The notes: generated by a model not told the origin, from the sequence alone. Counted from the stretch's first letter, positions 27,503 through 37,744 are shown. The stretch: DNA of 64,000 bases from an uncultured Clostridia bacterium (GCA_947626135.1 CANQQZ010000010.1:1-64000), one strand, 5' to 3'. Numbers and translations: made by a program.

Positions 27503-27569
27503 ATATACCAAATTATATGACAGTTTTGCATATATTTATGTTGACAAATATCAATATTTGGTATATAAT
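27503..27569 (+). promoter_or_regulatory. Promoter and putative operator of giant gene 2
   Basis: TTGACA (27541-27546), 17 bases and TATAAT (27564-27569). The spacer dyad AAATAT-CA-ATATTT spans 27546-27559. ATATACCAAAT (27503-27513) and ATTTGGTATAT (27556-27566) are perfect 11-bp inverted copies, 52 bp apart from CC to GG. The arrangement is superimposable on that of gene 1. Confidence 0.8.
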
Positions 27570-27638
27570 ACATTATATACTATATAATGATATAATTGTC
27601 ACTAAAATAGATAGAATTAACGAGAGGTGTGGTGTAAT

Positions 27639-30600
27639 ATGATAAACGATAAAAAAATCATCAGCCGGCTAAAGGGCGTCATAAGAAGCGGACGGCGCCT
27701 TATTGTTATGTTTGTCGCAATATGCATATTATCCGCATTTATACCCGCGAGGTTAATTAATACAGCACATGCGGCGACTATAATTACACCTTCGACGGGC
27801 GGCTCATACACGATCAGCAAGAGCGGCGAGTATGACCTTTCAAACGCGAGCGTGACAAATTATACGATTGCGGTTGCCACGGGCGTTACAGCCACACTTA
27901 ACGTACCCGGAACAACTACCATAAATAACAGCGGCGGAGTATATCAGCGTTCGCCGATATCGCTTGCGGGAACGGCTAACCTTACGATAAATCTTCAAAG
28001 CACCGCGTCGAGGCTTAATGTTTACGGCTCTCCCGGAGCCGCGGGCGTGAACAGCAACACAAACGCAAACCCCGGCGGATACGCGGGAATAAACGTCACT
28101 AACAGCGCGACCCTTTCGGTAAGGGGCAAGGGCTCTCTTTACGCATACGGCGGCGATGCCGGAGACGTTAACCATTATTCAAATCTGCCCGGCAATCAGT
28201 CGCCCCAGGGCGGCGGCGGCGGCGGCGCCGGAATCGGCGGAAACGGCGGAAGCGGAGCCAGAGCCGCGAGAACCGTCAGCAGGGGCTATGCCGGCGGCGC
28301 GGGAAATACCGCCGGAACGATTATGATACTTGATACCGTTAAAGTTTACGCATACGGAGGAGGCGGCGGCAGAGGTGCTTATGCATACGGCGGCAGCGAT
28401 TCGGGAGCTTCGAGCGGCGGCGGATACCCCGCTGCCGGAATCGGAGGAGGCGGCGGAGGAGGCGGCTGCGGCGGAACGCAGAGTAACGGAAACGGCGGAG
28501 GAGGCGGCGGCGGTTTCTCCGGCGGCAGCGGCGAGTCAGGACGTCTGTTCGGTGAAAACGGAAACGGCGTAGCAAAAGACAGATGCGCGATGCCCGGCGG
28601 CGGCGGTTATTACTCAAACAGTGATCTGGGTAGCATAAACGGTCTTACCAGAGGCTCTCTCGGCGGAGGCGGAGGCGGCTCGGGTACAACATACAAGGGC
28701 GGCGACGGCGGAAACGGCGGAAACGGCGGAACAGTCGTCCGCGCTCAGTCCGCGACTCTTGACGCGCATAACGGAAGTTATATAACAACGAGCGCGAGCT
28801 CGGCTCAGGGATACGGAAATAATTCCGCTCCCATTTACGGTCAGCTCGGATATAACACGGCCAATGTCAGAGCGAAATACGGCAACAGCACCCGCGTTAC
28901 GCTAACTCCGAGAACGGACGACGCCATGCTCAAGGAGCTTGAGAGCAAGGGCGTAGTCGCTACGATAAAGAGAACAAATCGCACCGGAGTAGGTACCGGT
29001 GCGGGATTTAACGAGTCGTCAAACGGCACGTATTACGAAACGCCCAACGCCCCCGGAAACGTAAAAGCGGAGTATGTTTCGGGCAGCGAAGAAAAAGGCG
29101 TGCGCGTAAAGGTTACATGGGAAAAGCCTGAAATTACGGAAACAAGACCGGTGGGCGGATACAATATTTATGTTGACGGAGTTTTGCAGGGATCGGTAAA
29201 GGGTTCCGATACTCTTACAGCGACGGTTGACGGCGCGGGCTGGATTGACGCGAGCGTTGTCGAGGTAAGAGGCTATTATTCCGCGTGGGAAGGCACCGAG
29301 GGCGGCAAGTACAATTTCATATACGAGGCGCCGCCGGTTATTATCGGTACGCGCACGAGCAATACGTCGTTCAACGTGCACTGGTCCGGTCCGAACGAGG
29401 TCTCCTCAAAGGTTATTACAGGTTATACAATTTACTATAAGGTCGGGGATTACGACGGTCCGGAGCTTGTTCCCACCGAAAATGACTACGATGTTAAGGA
29501 GGTTATCTCCGACAGAAATATTTCGGGCGATTATGAGTTTACGAATGTCGAGTCGGAGAAGCTGTATTATATAAGAATGGTAACGCACTTCCGTGACGGC
29601 ACCAAGAGCGAGCTGTCAACGAAGATTGAAGTTACGGATGTGTATATAGCGCCGCTGGCGCCGGATTTCAAGGTCACATGGGTTGATAACCATACTGTGG
29701 ATCTGGAATGGTCGGGCGCTCAGGGCACGGGTCTTACGGATTACTGCGTTTATTATAAGATAGGCTCGGAGCCGAACGTCAGCGACCATACCAACGGTTA
29801 TAACGGCTCGGTTGTTGTGCCGGGCGATCAGAACACCCTGCGCATAAGCGATTTGAGGGAGGAGGAAACGTATTACTTTGTTATTGAAACGCGAACCGCC
29901 AAATACGGTACCGATGTTTCGCCGGCAAAGAGTGTGTTCCTGTACGTAATGCCGGAAAAAATCGAAATCTACGATGTGCGCAGAACCGACGATACACATG
30001 CCGAGGTAAGCTGGAGCGGCGTCCGCGGAAGCGGAATTGTAAGCTATACGATTTACTACTCCGACGACCCGAACGACATGACAAAATATTCGTATACATA
30101 TGAGTGCACGGATAAGCGCGGTTCTACATTGGTAGACAATCTCACAACGGATGGCTTCTGGTATTTCCAGATAATTTCCAATACCGAGCAGCTCGGCTCG
30201 AGTCCGCAGTCAGATGTGAAGAGGATTTATTCCTATAATGCTCCGCAGCCGCCGGCTAACGTGACCGCGAAATGGAAATCCACGACCTCAGCCGAGGTGA
30301 GCTGGAGCGATGCGAGCGGAACGGATATCATAGGCTACAGAGTATATTATGATTACGTGACGTCAGATTTTGGAAAGGATGAGGCGTATATCTATCCGCC
30401 GGTTAAGACAAAGGAGCCCTCGGAGGACGGAGAAGAGGAATCGGAGGGAGACGCTTCGGGAGGCGGAGACGAAGAGAGCGAAGAGGGTGATGAGCCCGAG
30501 GAGCTCCCTGAGGTCATATACGTTCCCGCGGGAGAGACGAGCGGAAGCATTGTTATAGAAGATATTCCCAACTCCATTCCGAGAAGAACATATTATTTCA

Positions 30601-33600
30601 GAGTGGAAACGGTAACGGAGCCGTATAATGTCACGGAGGATAACGAAGAGGAAAAGCTGAGGCTTTACAGCGATTTGTCCGACGCATACGGAGAGGTGCT
30701 GCTGTATGACAAGCCGTCGCAGCCGATTCTTGACACTGTTTATGCCGCAGACGGCAGGGCGCGTGTCAGCAAGTCGGTTGTAGAGGATGACGGCGATAAC
30801 GATATAATCTCATATCATGTTTACGCGGTCAGCGATTCGGATGAAAGCGTAAAGGAATCGGTATGGGATGTTGACGGCGACACGACGCTTGTTGACTATC
30901 TGTTCGCGGAGGATCTCACAAACGGCGAGGGTTATACAATCACAGTTACGGCTGAAAATGCGGCGGGCGAAAGCGTTCCGTCCGAGCCGCAGTGGATAAG
31001 AGCCGGAGTTCCGACCACGCCGGAGAACTTCAAGATAGAAACAGGCGAGCAAAGGGCGATAATTGCCCAGTATGATGCGTCTGACGGAAACGGTTATCCT
31101 GTTCTGGGATATCATATATTCCTGAACGGGAACACGGATTATACAAATCCGGACGGAACCACGCTGGAGCTGAGATATACGGCTTACGGTCAGTACAGCG
31201 GCGATAAGGTAAGCGTGCAGGTTTCGGCGTACAATATGTGGGGCGACAGTCCCATGACGCCGCTGCTTTCGAGAATCGCCGGCGCGCCTACAACTACATA
31301 TATTGATAAGATTACCTATTACGGCGGCGAGGAAAGCAAGGATGATTACGGCGGCAAGACAGGCGTTGACCTTTCGTGGCCCAAATCCAAGGATAACGGT
31401 TACAGGGTAAGATACTACACGATTTATCTGACCGATATGGAAACGGGTGAGGTTAAGGAGTACACCGCTAAGGAGATAGGCGAGGATGAAGAGGTAATCG
31501 GACGGCTTAATATTCCGAGCGAGGACCTTGTCCGCGGACGAAAATACAGCGTGTCGGTAGAGCCGGTCAACCTGGCGGGTCTGGGACAGCGCTCCGAGGA
31601 ACGGGAGTTCGTTTTCGGAGTTCCGCAGCCTCCCGAAATTACTCAGCTTGACGTTGACACAGCGGAGCTTACAGTTCACTTCAACTATCCGAACGATAAC
31701 GGCAAGCCGATTACGGAATATCGTATTTATCTCAACGGCGAGGCGAGATATATAATCAAGGATAACCTTGAGTCGGTATCGCCGTATTTGATGGATTTGC
31801 TTATAAACGGCAGAGAGTACCGTGTGCAGGTTTCGGCTGTTAACGCGGACGGTGAAAGCGAGCTTTCCGACGTATGGGTAGGCATCCCGGGCGACAGACC
31901 GAACGTGCCGAGAAACTTCACGGCGACGGCTGTTTCCGATACGGATGTGAAGCTCACATGGGAGGAGCCGGCATATACCGGAGGAATAGGAATCGAGTAT
32001 TACCATATTAAAGCCTATCATATCGTGGATGGAGATGACGGCTTGCCGCAGTATGAGCCGATAGAGCTCAGCGAGCCTGCCGAAGCGTCTCCGAATCCCG
32101 AGCCCACCGGCGCTCCCGAAAGCGAGGATGCCGGCGCGGAAGATTCGATTTATATAAAAACGGTCGACGGAGAAACGCTTGAGTATATCATAGGCGGTCT
32201 TAACAAGGGTGATAAATATAAATTTGAGATATGCGCTGAAAACAGAGCAGGTATAAGCGCATATGTTTCGGCGGATAATATCGCCACGCTCGTTGAGCCG
32301 CAGCCGCCGGTTATAACAAAGGCGTATTCCGACGCGGGCAGCGCCGCGATTCTTCCCATTAATATAGAGTGGGAGGAGCCGGAGGATAAAGGCGGAACGG
32401 AGCTTGACGGATATGATATTTATCTGGTAAACGACTCCGGAAGCGGCGATAGATACATAAAGCTCAATAAGGATTTTGTGACGGGAACGAGCACGAGATT
32501 TACAAACTCCAACCTTGTCAGAGGCAATAACTACAAAATCGTTATGAGATCGCATAACGTTGTGGGCTACAGCGGCTATTCCGAACCCGCGGTCCTCAAC
32601 ATGGGAATACCTCCCGCGCCGGTGAACGTGAGAGTGATTTCCCAGGACGGAAATCTGTATGTAACATGGGAAATGGACGATTTGGAGAACAATATCGTTA
32701 CGGGTTATCGCGTTTATGTTGATAACACGAGCGTTGCGTCGGCGGTGATATCGGGAAGCACGAATATGTCGGCGCTGCTGACCAACCTTGAGCCCAAACA
32801 GAAATACACGATTTACGTCAGGGCGATAAATAATATCGGCAGCGGATTGCTGTCGGAGCCTGTGACGATCACGCTCGGCGCACCGAGCCGTCCGCTTGCG
32901 GCAAAGGCTGTCGGCAAGCACGAAAGCATTGAATTCAGCTGGAACCTGCCCGAGAGAGATAACGGATACGAGATAGAAAGCTATCATGTGTATGTCGATA
33001 ACAAATACGATGAGCTTATACCGAACAGGACGCTTGACGCTTCGCAGATGTCAACCGTAATTGACGGACTTACGGGCGGAGTTGAGTATACATTGTCCGT
33101 GACGGCGATAAACGAGGCGGGAGAAAGCATACAAAGCGATCCGGTAACGGCTGTTCCGTGGACGGAGCCGCCGATACCCGAGATAATAACCGATACGATA
33201 AAGGCGGCGGATACGTCGTTTGAGTTCAGCTTCGCGGATATAAAGTCAAATCTGAAGCTGGTAAGGTACGAGATATATCTTGACGATACACTGCTGGAAA
33301 GCTCCTCACCGGAGGGCGGAGCATACGCTGTTATAAAACCGGACGGCGACGGACACTACAAGGCTTCCGTATATAACGTAAGTCCGGGCAAAAAGCCGGG
33401 AAAGGATTACGGACATACATTCTATGTCAAGGCGGTGGTCGAGAATCCGGAGGATGCGGATAATCCGTTAGTCAGCGAGGTCCCGCCTGAGGATTCAAAG
33501 GGCAAGGTGACCACCGGCATACCGGAGGCGCCGGTTATAACGCTTGTAGAGCCTCATAACAGCGGAGTTCATCTCACATATTACGTGCCCAATGAGGCGA

Positions 33601-36600
33601 GCGTAGGCGTGGACTATTATGAAGTGCTCTATGATGCGCGGACGCACAGATATAATTCAAATGATATAACAATAACCGGACTTAATAATAAAACGAACTA
33701 TTCGTTTGCGGTGCGCGCGGTCAATGCCGCGGGCGCGGGTCCGTACAGCCAGACCGTGTACGCGTGTCCGGGCACGGCATCGGCGCCGGTGCTGACAGCT
33801 CAGGCGGGAGATAAGTCTGCTGTTCTCAGCTGGACGCTGGATGTGGCGTCGGATATTCCGCTGCCGAATAAATATTATATTTACCGCGACGGCGAGTTCA
33901 TCATGGAGAGCGACAGAACGCCCACCACGGTAACAAACCTTGAGAACGGACGGGAATATACATTTGAGGTTTCGGCTATAAACCGTAACGGAGAGGGTCA
34001 GAGATCCAACAAGGCATCCGCGGTGCCGAGAGACGGCGCGGGTCCGGTCACTAACGTAAAGGGCAAGGCGCTCAGCTCATCGCAGATACTTCTTACATGG
34101 GATGAGCCTGAATACGACGGCGGCAGCGCAATTACCGGCTATCGCGTAAGCGGCAAGGGCACCATAGAGACAGGCGGCGTAGAGGAAAAGCAGTCTGTGA
34201 TAAGCGGTCTGGAGCAGGGCAAGTATTATAAATTTACGATTTATGCCAGAACGGAGTTCGGTCTCGGTGAGGCGTACATAACAGATGACATAAGAACAAT
34301 GACTCTGCCCGGCGCGCCGATAATAAACAGGATATATTCGGCTGACACGACTATAGACGTTAAATGGAACGAGCCCGCCGATACGGGCGAGGATACCATA
34401 ATAGGCTATAACGTATATCTTGACGGAAGCGATACGCCCGTGAACGACGAGCTGATTACGGATTTGGAGTATGTAATTCCAAAGAGCGCGGGTCTTGAGG
34501 AAGGAATCGAGTATAAGGTTTCCATATCCGCGGTGAACAGCGTCGGCGAGGGTCCAAAGTCGAACGCCGTATATACCGACGTGGTCGGTATGGTAGAGAA
34601 AACGGCGCCTACGGCTCCGATTAACGTTAAAGCCGTTCCGAAGAACGCTTCGGCGGATATTTCATGGACCAGACCCGTTTCCGACGGAAACAGTCCCATT
34701 GACAGGTACCTGGTATACGTGGGAAAGACGCCGGGAGAAATGACCATAAGAGCGACGGTAAGCAGCGACACGCTGAAAACGACAGTTGGAAATCTGCTAA
34801 ATAATGTTACCTATTACGTGGGAATAGTGGCGGTGAACGGCGCTCTGGACGATAACGACGGTCAGAGCCCGATGAGCGAGCTTGTAACGTTTATGCCGTA
34901 TAAATACGCGGTTCCCAGCATTCCCACAAATCTCAAGTATGAGATGAACGCCGACGGAACTGTTATGACCGTGGACTGGACGGCGTCCTCGGGCGAAGGC
35001 GAGATATATTATAAGGTATACGTAAACGGCAGGCTGTATGAAACGATAAAGGACGGAACACTGCAAATAAAGGTTCCCGTCGAGGATGGCGTAAAGTACA
35101 GCGTACAGATCATTGCCGGCAATGAAACCGGCGAGGCGGCAAGCTCGTATATTTACGCGTATAACGATTTGAACATACGCGGAGAGGACGGCGTGCTGAA
35201 TCTGACGGACGCCAACTATGACGGCATACTTGATAACCAGCCGGTTTATTATAAACCGGGCGCGGTAGAGGAATTCACAAAGGAAAGAGATGAAAAAACG
35301 CTCAAGCTGCGCTGGAAGCGCGTGGAGGCGGCTGACGGAGAATATACGGTTGATAAATACAATTTATATGTTGATACGACCGAGGAAAAGGTTACAAGCT
35401 TTGACGTGGATCCCGGGACGGGCGAGCCGTTATCTGAAGGGCTGACGCTGACGGAGGACGGATATTACGAGACGCAGATAACCATTGATTACGGCGTGAT
35501 CTATACCATGCAGGTATCCGCGCAGAATCAGTACGGCGAAGGTCCCAAGTCGGTGAGCCTGCTCGAGTATGTGGAGGTCGAGCAGAATCCGACGCATCTT
35601 ACGGCAGACCAGGACGACGCGGAAATGACGCACATTACGCTTACATGGGAGCCGCCGAAGGAGGCGGAGCCGGTTGCCTATATGGTATACATCAACGGAG
35701 ACGAGTTTATAGCCTCGGAGGCGTCCGGATCATACGCGGCGCGCAGAAAGCCCGTATATCAATACACGGTGAACGAGGAAGGCAAGTGCGTAATGGATTA
35801 CGAGGGCACACTCGATAAGGAATATATATTCCGAGTAAGCGCCGTATACGGCGACAATCACGAGAGCGTGTGCACCAACGCAGCTTATGCGTCAACGGCT
35901 CTGACCGTGCCGACCGCGCCGTTGGATCTGAAATGCACCGATAAGAGCGTAAACGAGGAAGAGAACACGGCTGATATTACCCTTGAATGGGAAAAGCCGG
36001 CGGACGGCGACTTCACGCATTACATACTTTACGTCAACGGCGAGCCGGAGGAAAGTGAGATCGGCTCGGAGCTGAACCAATTTACATACCACGGCGAGGC
36101 GAACATGTTCTATGAGTTCCGCATCTCGGCGGTGAACGAAACGGCGGAGGGTCCGAAGTCAAACGTGACGGGCGTGAGTACGATCGTGGAGCATCCCGAG
36201 GAAATAGAGGTCAACGCGCCGAAGGCGCCTCAGAATGTGCAGCTTTCGCTCAATGATGACGAGTCGGAGCTTACAATCACATGGGACGCATCCGAAAGCG
36301 ACAGCGTTACGCTTCCGGCGGACGGCTACAATGTGTATATCAACGGTGAAAAGGTAAATGAAGAGCTTATCAAACCCGACGAAGACGGCGTTTTGAGCTA
36401 TAAATATGCGGCGGAGCCGGATTCGGTTTACAGTGTGCAGATCCAGGGCGTTGCCGTTCAGGGCGGCGAAGCCCCCGAACCCGCCAAAGAAATCCCGGGC
36501 GCCAAGTCGGAACCGAAGGAGATCACGACGAAATCGAAGGAGCTTCCAGTTCTTCCGGCGCCGCTGAATTTGACGGGCAGCGTGGGAGACGCGCTGGAGA

Positions 36601-37733
36601 TAAGCCTGCATTGGGACGGAGTAGACGGAGCGACATCGTATAATCTTTACGTTTACAGCAGCTTTGAGGAAAAGATTATAACCGACATCGGCGATCCGTC
36701 ATACTCGTTTACCGGCACGCCGGACACCGACTATTTATTCAGGGTAACGGCGGTTTATACGGACGGCGACGCGTCGACCGAGAGCAATAAGTCGAACAGG
36801 CTTGAGCTTACCACCTATGTCGAGGATCCGGGTGCAATACCCGCTCCGGCGGGCGCGCCGACAATAGTAAAGAGCCGCTCTGACGGAATGTCGAAGGTGA
36901 ACATCTATTGGAAGGCTCCCGAAGAGGACGCGGACGGAATTGTGGGCTATTATGTTTACAAAAACAATGCCTATGAGCGCGATGACGACGATGAGGCGAT
37001 CATAGTTCCCGCATCATCCGCGGGAAGCGGCGGCTTATACGTATATACGTTTGAGAACGTGCCGGAGGGTACTGTCATACCGACGAAGGTTGTGGCTGTA
37101 AAGAGATACAATAATCAATATATTATGGGAAGCGATTCCAATATATGGAATATAAAGCTGGAGCTTAACATTTCCGAAAAGTGGCCCCCGGAGGGCGACG
37201 GCGGAGAAGCAAGTAATCCAAGAGACGACGACGGTGACGGAAACGCGGACGAAATAGGTTCCACAATAAAGCTTGTCGGCTCGCTCAAAGCCGGAGCGCA
37301 CGGAACCGGCTATATCACGATATACGACGAGTTTGACGAAATCGTGAAAAAGCAGGAAATTTCCGGAGATTTCGAGGTCTATGTCGATGATATAGGCGAA
37401 ATGCAGAACTACAGGCTGGAATTTTCGAAGAAAAACTACGCGGGTTACACGATAACCGACTTCCCGCTCAATCATACGATGAGCACAATTGAGCTGTGGA
37501 CCATACCGCTCATTGCGGGCGACGTCAGCGGGGATGGACGGATCAATATTGATGATCTGTCGTTGGTGAATAAGGATTACGGCACATCCGGAGATCCGGA
37601 CGGCGCTCTGGAGGGAGATATAACCGGCGACGGAGTAGTCGCGCTCGATGATTTGTCGAACGTTAATATGAATTACGGCAAGAGCGCAGTATCCGTTACA
37701 TGGCAGGAGCATCAGTCTTCCATCAGTGATTAA
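27639..37733 (+). CDS. Giant gene 2: secreted glycine-rich/fibronectin-III protein with C-terminal dockerin, paralogue of gene 1
   Basis: The ATG at 27639 is chosen by comparison with gene 1; a GTG at 27627 is the alternative. The 3364-residue protein has a long signal peptide with a basic start (KKIISRLKGVIRSGRR) and cleavage after AHA. It then has a glycine-rich module (about 48-407), some 26 FN3 domains (about 469-3160), an X-like module with LEFSKKNYAGYTITDF, and a dockerin (about 3295-3349). The dockerin loops are DVSGDGRINIDD and DITGDGVVALDD. The last 21 FN3 domains match those of gene 1 one for one and in order. An acidic linker (about 920-950) interrupts FN3-5. There is no enzyme or wall anchor. 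It has its own promoter and no true terminator, so it may be the first gene of an operon reaching gene 7. Confidence 0.85.
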   Translation: MINDKKIISRLKGVIRSGRRLIVMFVAICILSAFIPARLINTAHAATIITPSTGGSYTISKSGEYDLSNASVTNYTIAVATGVTATLNVPGTTTINNSGGVYQRSPISLAGTANLTINLQSTASRLNVYGSPGAAGVNSNTNANPGGYAGINVTNSATLSVRGKGSLYAYGGDAGDVNHYSNLPGNQSPQGGGGGGAGIGGNGGSGARAARTVSRGYAGGAGNTAGTIMILDTVKVYAYGGGGGRGAYAYGGSDSGASSGGGYPAAGIGGGGGGGGCGGTQSNGNGGGGGGGFSGGSGESGRLFGENGNGVAKDRCAMPGGGGYYSNSDLGSINGLTRGSLGGGGGGSGTTYKGGDGGNGGNGGTVVRAQSATLDAHNGSYITTSASSAQGYGNNSAPIYGQLGYNTANVRAKYGNSTRVTLTPRTDDAMLKELESKGVVATIKRTNRTGVGTGAGFNESSNGTYYETPNAPGNVKAEYVSGSEEKGVRVKVTWEKPEITETRPVGGYNIYVDGVLQGSVKGSDTLTATVDGAGWIDASVVEVRGYYSAWEGTEGGKYNFIYEAPPVIIGTRTSNTSFNVHWSGPNEVSSKVITGYTIYYKVGDYDGPELVPTENDYDVKEVISDRNISGDYEFTNVESEKLYYIRMVTHFRDGTKSELSTKIEVTDVYIAPLAPDFKVTWVDNHTVDLEWSGAQGTGLTDYCVYYKIGSEPNVSDHTNGYNGSVVVPGDQNTLRISDLREEETYYFVIETRTAKYGTDVSPAKSVFLYVMPEKIEIYDVRRTDDTHAEVSWSGVRGSGIVSYTIYYSDDPNDMTKYSYTYECTDKRGSTLVDNLTTDGFWYFQIISNTEQLGSSPQSDVKRIYSYNAPQPPANVTAKWKSTTSAEVSWSDASGTDIIGYRVYYDYVTSDFGKDEAYIYPPVKTKEPSEDGEEESEGDASGGGDEESEEGDEPEELPEVIYVPAGETSGSIVIEDIPNSIPRRTYYFRVETVTEPYNVTEDNEEEKLRLYSDLSDAYGEVLLYDKPSQPILDTVYAADGRARVSKSVVEDDGDNDIISYHVYAVSDSDESVKESVWDVDGDTTLVDYLFAEDLTNGEGYTITVTAENAAGESVPSEPQWIRAGVPTTPENFKIETGEQRAIIAQYDASDGNGYPVLGYHIFLNGNTDYTNPDGTTLELRYTAYGQYSGDKVSVQVSAYNMWGDSPMTPLLSRIAGAPTTTYIDKITYYGGEESKDDYGGKTGVDLSWPKSKDNGYRVRYYTIYLTDMETGEVKEYTAKEIGEDEEVIGRLNIPSEDLVRGRKYSVSVEPVNLAGLGQRSEEREFVFGVPQPPEITQLDVDTAELTVHFNYPNDNGKPITEYRIYLNGEARYIIKDNLESVSPYLMDLLINGREYRVQVSAVNADGESELSDVWVGIPGDRPNVPRNFTATAVSDTDVKLTWEEPAYTGGIGIEYYHIKAYHIVDGDDGLPQYEPIELSEPAEASPNPEPTGAPESEDAGAEDSIYIKTVDGETLEYIIGGLNKGDKYKFEICAENRAGISAYVSADNIATLVEPQPPVITKAYSDAGSAAILPINIEWEEPEDKGGTELDGYDIYLVNDSGSGDRYIKLNKDFVTGTSTRFTNSNLVRGNNYKIVMRSHNVVGYSGYSEPAVLNMGIPPAPVNVRVISQDGNLYVTWEMDDLENNIVTGYRVYVDNTSVASAVISGSTNMSALLTNLEPKQKYTIYVRAINNIGSGLLSEPVTITLGAPSRPLAAKAVGKHESIEFSWNLPERDNGYEIESYHVYVDNKYDELIPNRTLDASQMSTVIDGLTGGVEYTLSVTAINEAGESIQSDPVTAVPWTEPPIPEIITDTIKAADTSFEFSFADIKSNLKLVRYEIYLDDTLLESSSPEGGAYAVIKPDGDGHYKASVYNVSPGKKPGKDYGHTFYVKAVVENPEDADNPLVSEVPPEDSKGKVTTGIPEAPVITLVEPHNSGVHLTYYVPNEASVGVDYYEVLYDARTHRYNSNDITITGLNNKTNYSFAVRAVNAAGAGPYSQTVYACPGTASAPVLTAQAGDKSAVLSWTLDVASDIPLPNKYYIYRDGEFIMESDRTPTTVTNLENGREYTFEVSAINRNGEGQRSNKASAVPRDGAGPVTNVKGKALSSSQILLTWDEPEYDGGSAITGYRVSGKGTIETGGVEEKQSVISGLEQGKYYKFTIYARTEFGLGEAYITDDIRTMTLPGAPIINRIYSADTTIDVKWNEPADTGEDTIIGYNVYLDGSDTPVNDELITDLEYVIPKSAGLEEGIEYKVSISAVNSVGEGPKSNAVYTDVVGMVEKTAPTAPINVKAVPKNASADISWTRPVSDGNSPIDRYLVYVGKTPGEMTIRATVSSDTLKTTVGNLLNNVTYYVGIVAVNGALDDNDGQSPMSELVTFMPYKYAVPSIPTNLKYEMNADGTVMTVDWTASSGEGEIYYKVYVNGRLYETIKDGTLQIKVPVEDGVKYSVQIIAGNETGEAASSYIYAYNDLNIRGEDGVLNLTDANYDGILDNQPVYYKPGAVEEFTKERDEKTLKLRWKRVEAADGEYTVDKYNLYVDTTEEKVTSFDVDPGTGEPLSEGLTLTEDGYYETQITIDYGVIYTMQVSAQNQYGEGPKSVSLLEYVEVEQNPTHLTADQDDAEMTHITLTWEPPKEAEPVAYMVYINGDEFIASEASGSYAARRKPVYQYTVNEEGKCVMDYEGTLDKEYIFRVSAVYGDNHESVCTNAAYASTALTVPTAPLDLKCTDKSVNEEENTADITLEWEKPADGDFTHYILYVNGEPEESEIGSELNQFTYHGEANMFYEFRISAVNETAEGPKSNVTGVSTIVEHPEEIEVNAPKAPQNVQLSLNDDESELTITWDASESDSVTLPADGYNVYINGEKVNEELIKPDEDGVLSYKYAAEPDSVYSVQIQGVAVQGGEAPEPAKEIPGAKSEPKEITTKSKELPVLPAPLNLTGSVGDALEISLHWDGVDGATSYNLYVYSSFEEKIITDIGDPSYSFTGTPDTDYLFRVTAVYTDGDASTESNKSNRLELTTYVEDPGAIPAPAGAPTIVKSRSDGMSKVNIYWKAPEEDADGIVGYYVYKNNAYERDDDDEAIIVPASSAGSGGLYVYTFENVPEGTVIPTKVVAVKRYNNQYIMGSDSNIWNIKLELNISEKWPPEGDGGEASNPRDDDGDGNADEIGSTIKLVGSLKAGAHGTGYITIYDEFDEIVKKQEISGDFEVYVDDIGEMQNYRLEFSKKNYAGYTITDFPLNHTMSTIELWTIPLIAGDVSGDGRINIDDLSLVNKDYGTSGDPDGALEGDITGDGVVALDDLSNVNMNYGKSAVSVTWQEHQSSISD
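27780..28860 (+). other. Glycine-rich module of gene 2
   Basis: Same landmarks as in gene 1: LNVYGSPG, LYAYGGDAGD, GGYPAAGIGGGGGGGG, GGFSGGSGE and PIYGQLGYN. Here it is at the mature N-terminus. Confidence 0.8.
37521..37685 (+). other. Dockerin domain of gene 2
   Basis: Two complete calcium loops; the helices end NKDYG and NMNYG. Loop positions 10-11 are hydrophobic-Asp in both halves, as in gene 1. Confidence 0.85.
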
Positions 37734-37744
37734 AGGGTATTAAA

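Noticed and set aside
30810-32987. 725-codon open frame on the minus strand inside giant gene 2
   Set aside because: It lies fully antisense to a well-supported FN3 region, lacks a ribosome site, and has the Arg/Ile/Val/Tyr-rich composition expected of a codon-bias shadow. Similar antisense frames occur at 40493-41605 and 59503-60528.
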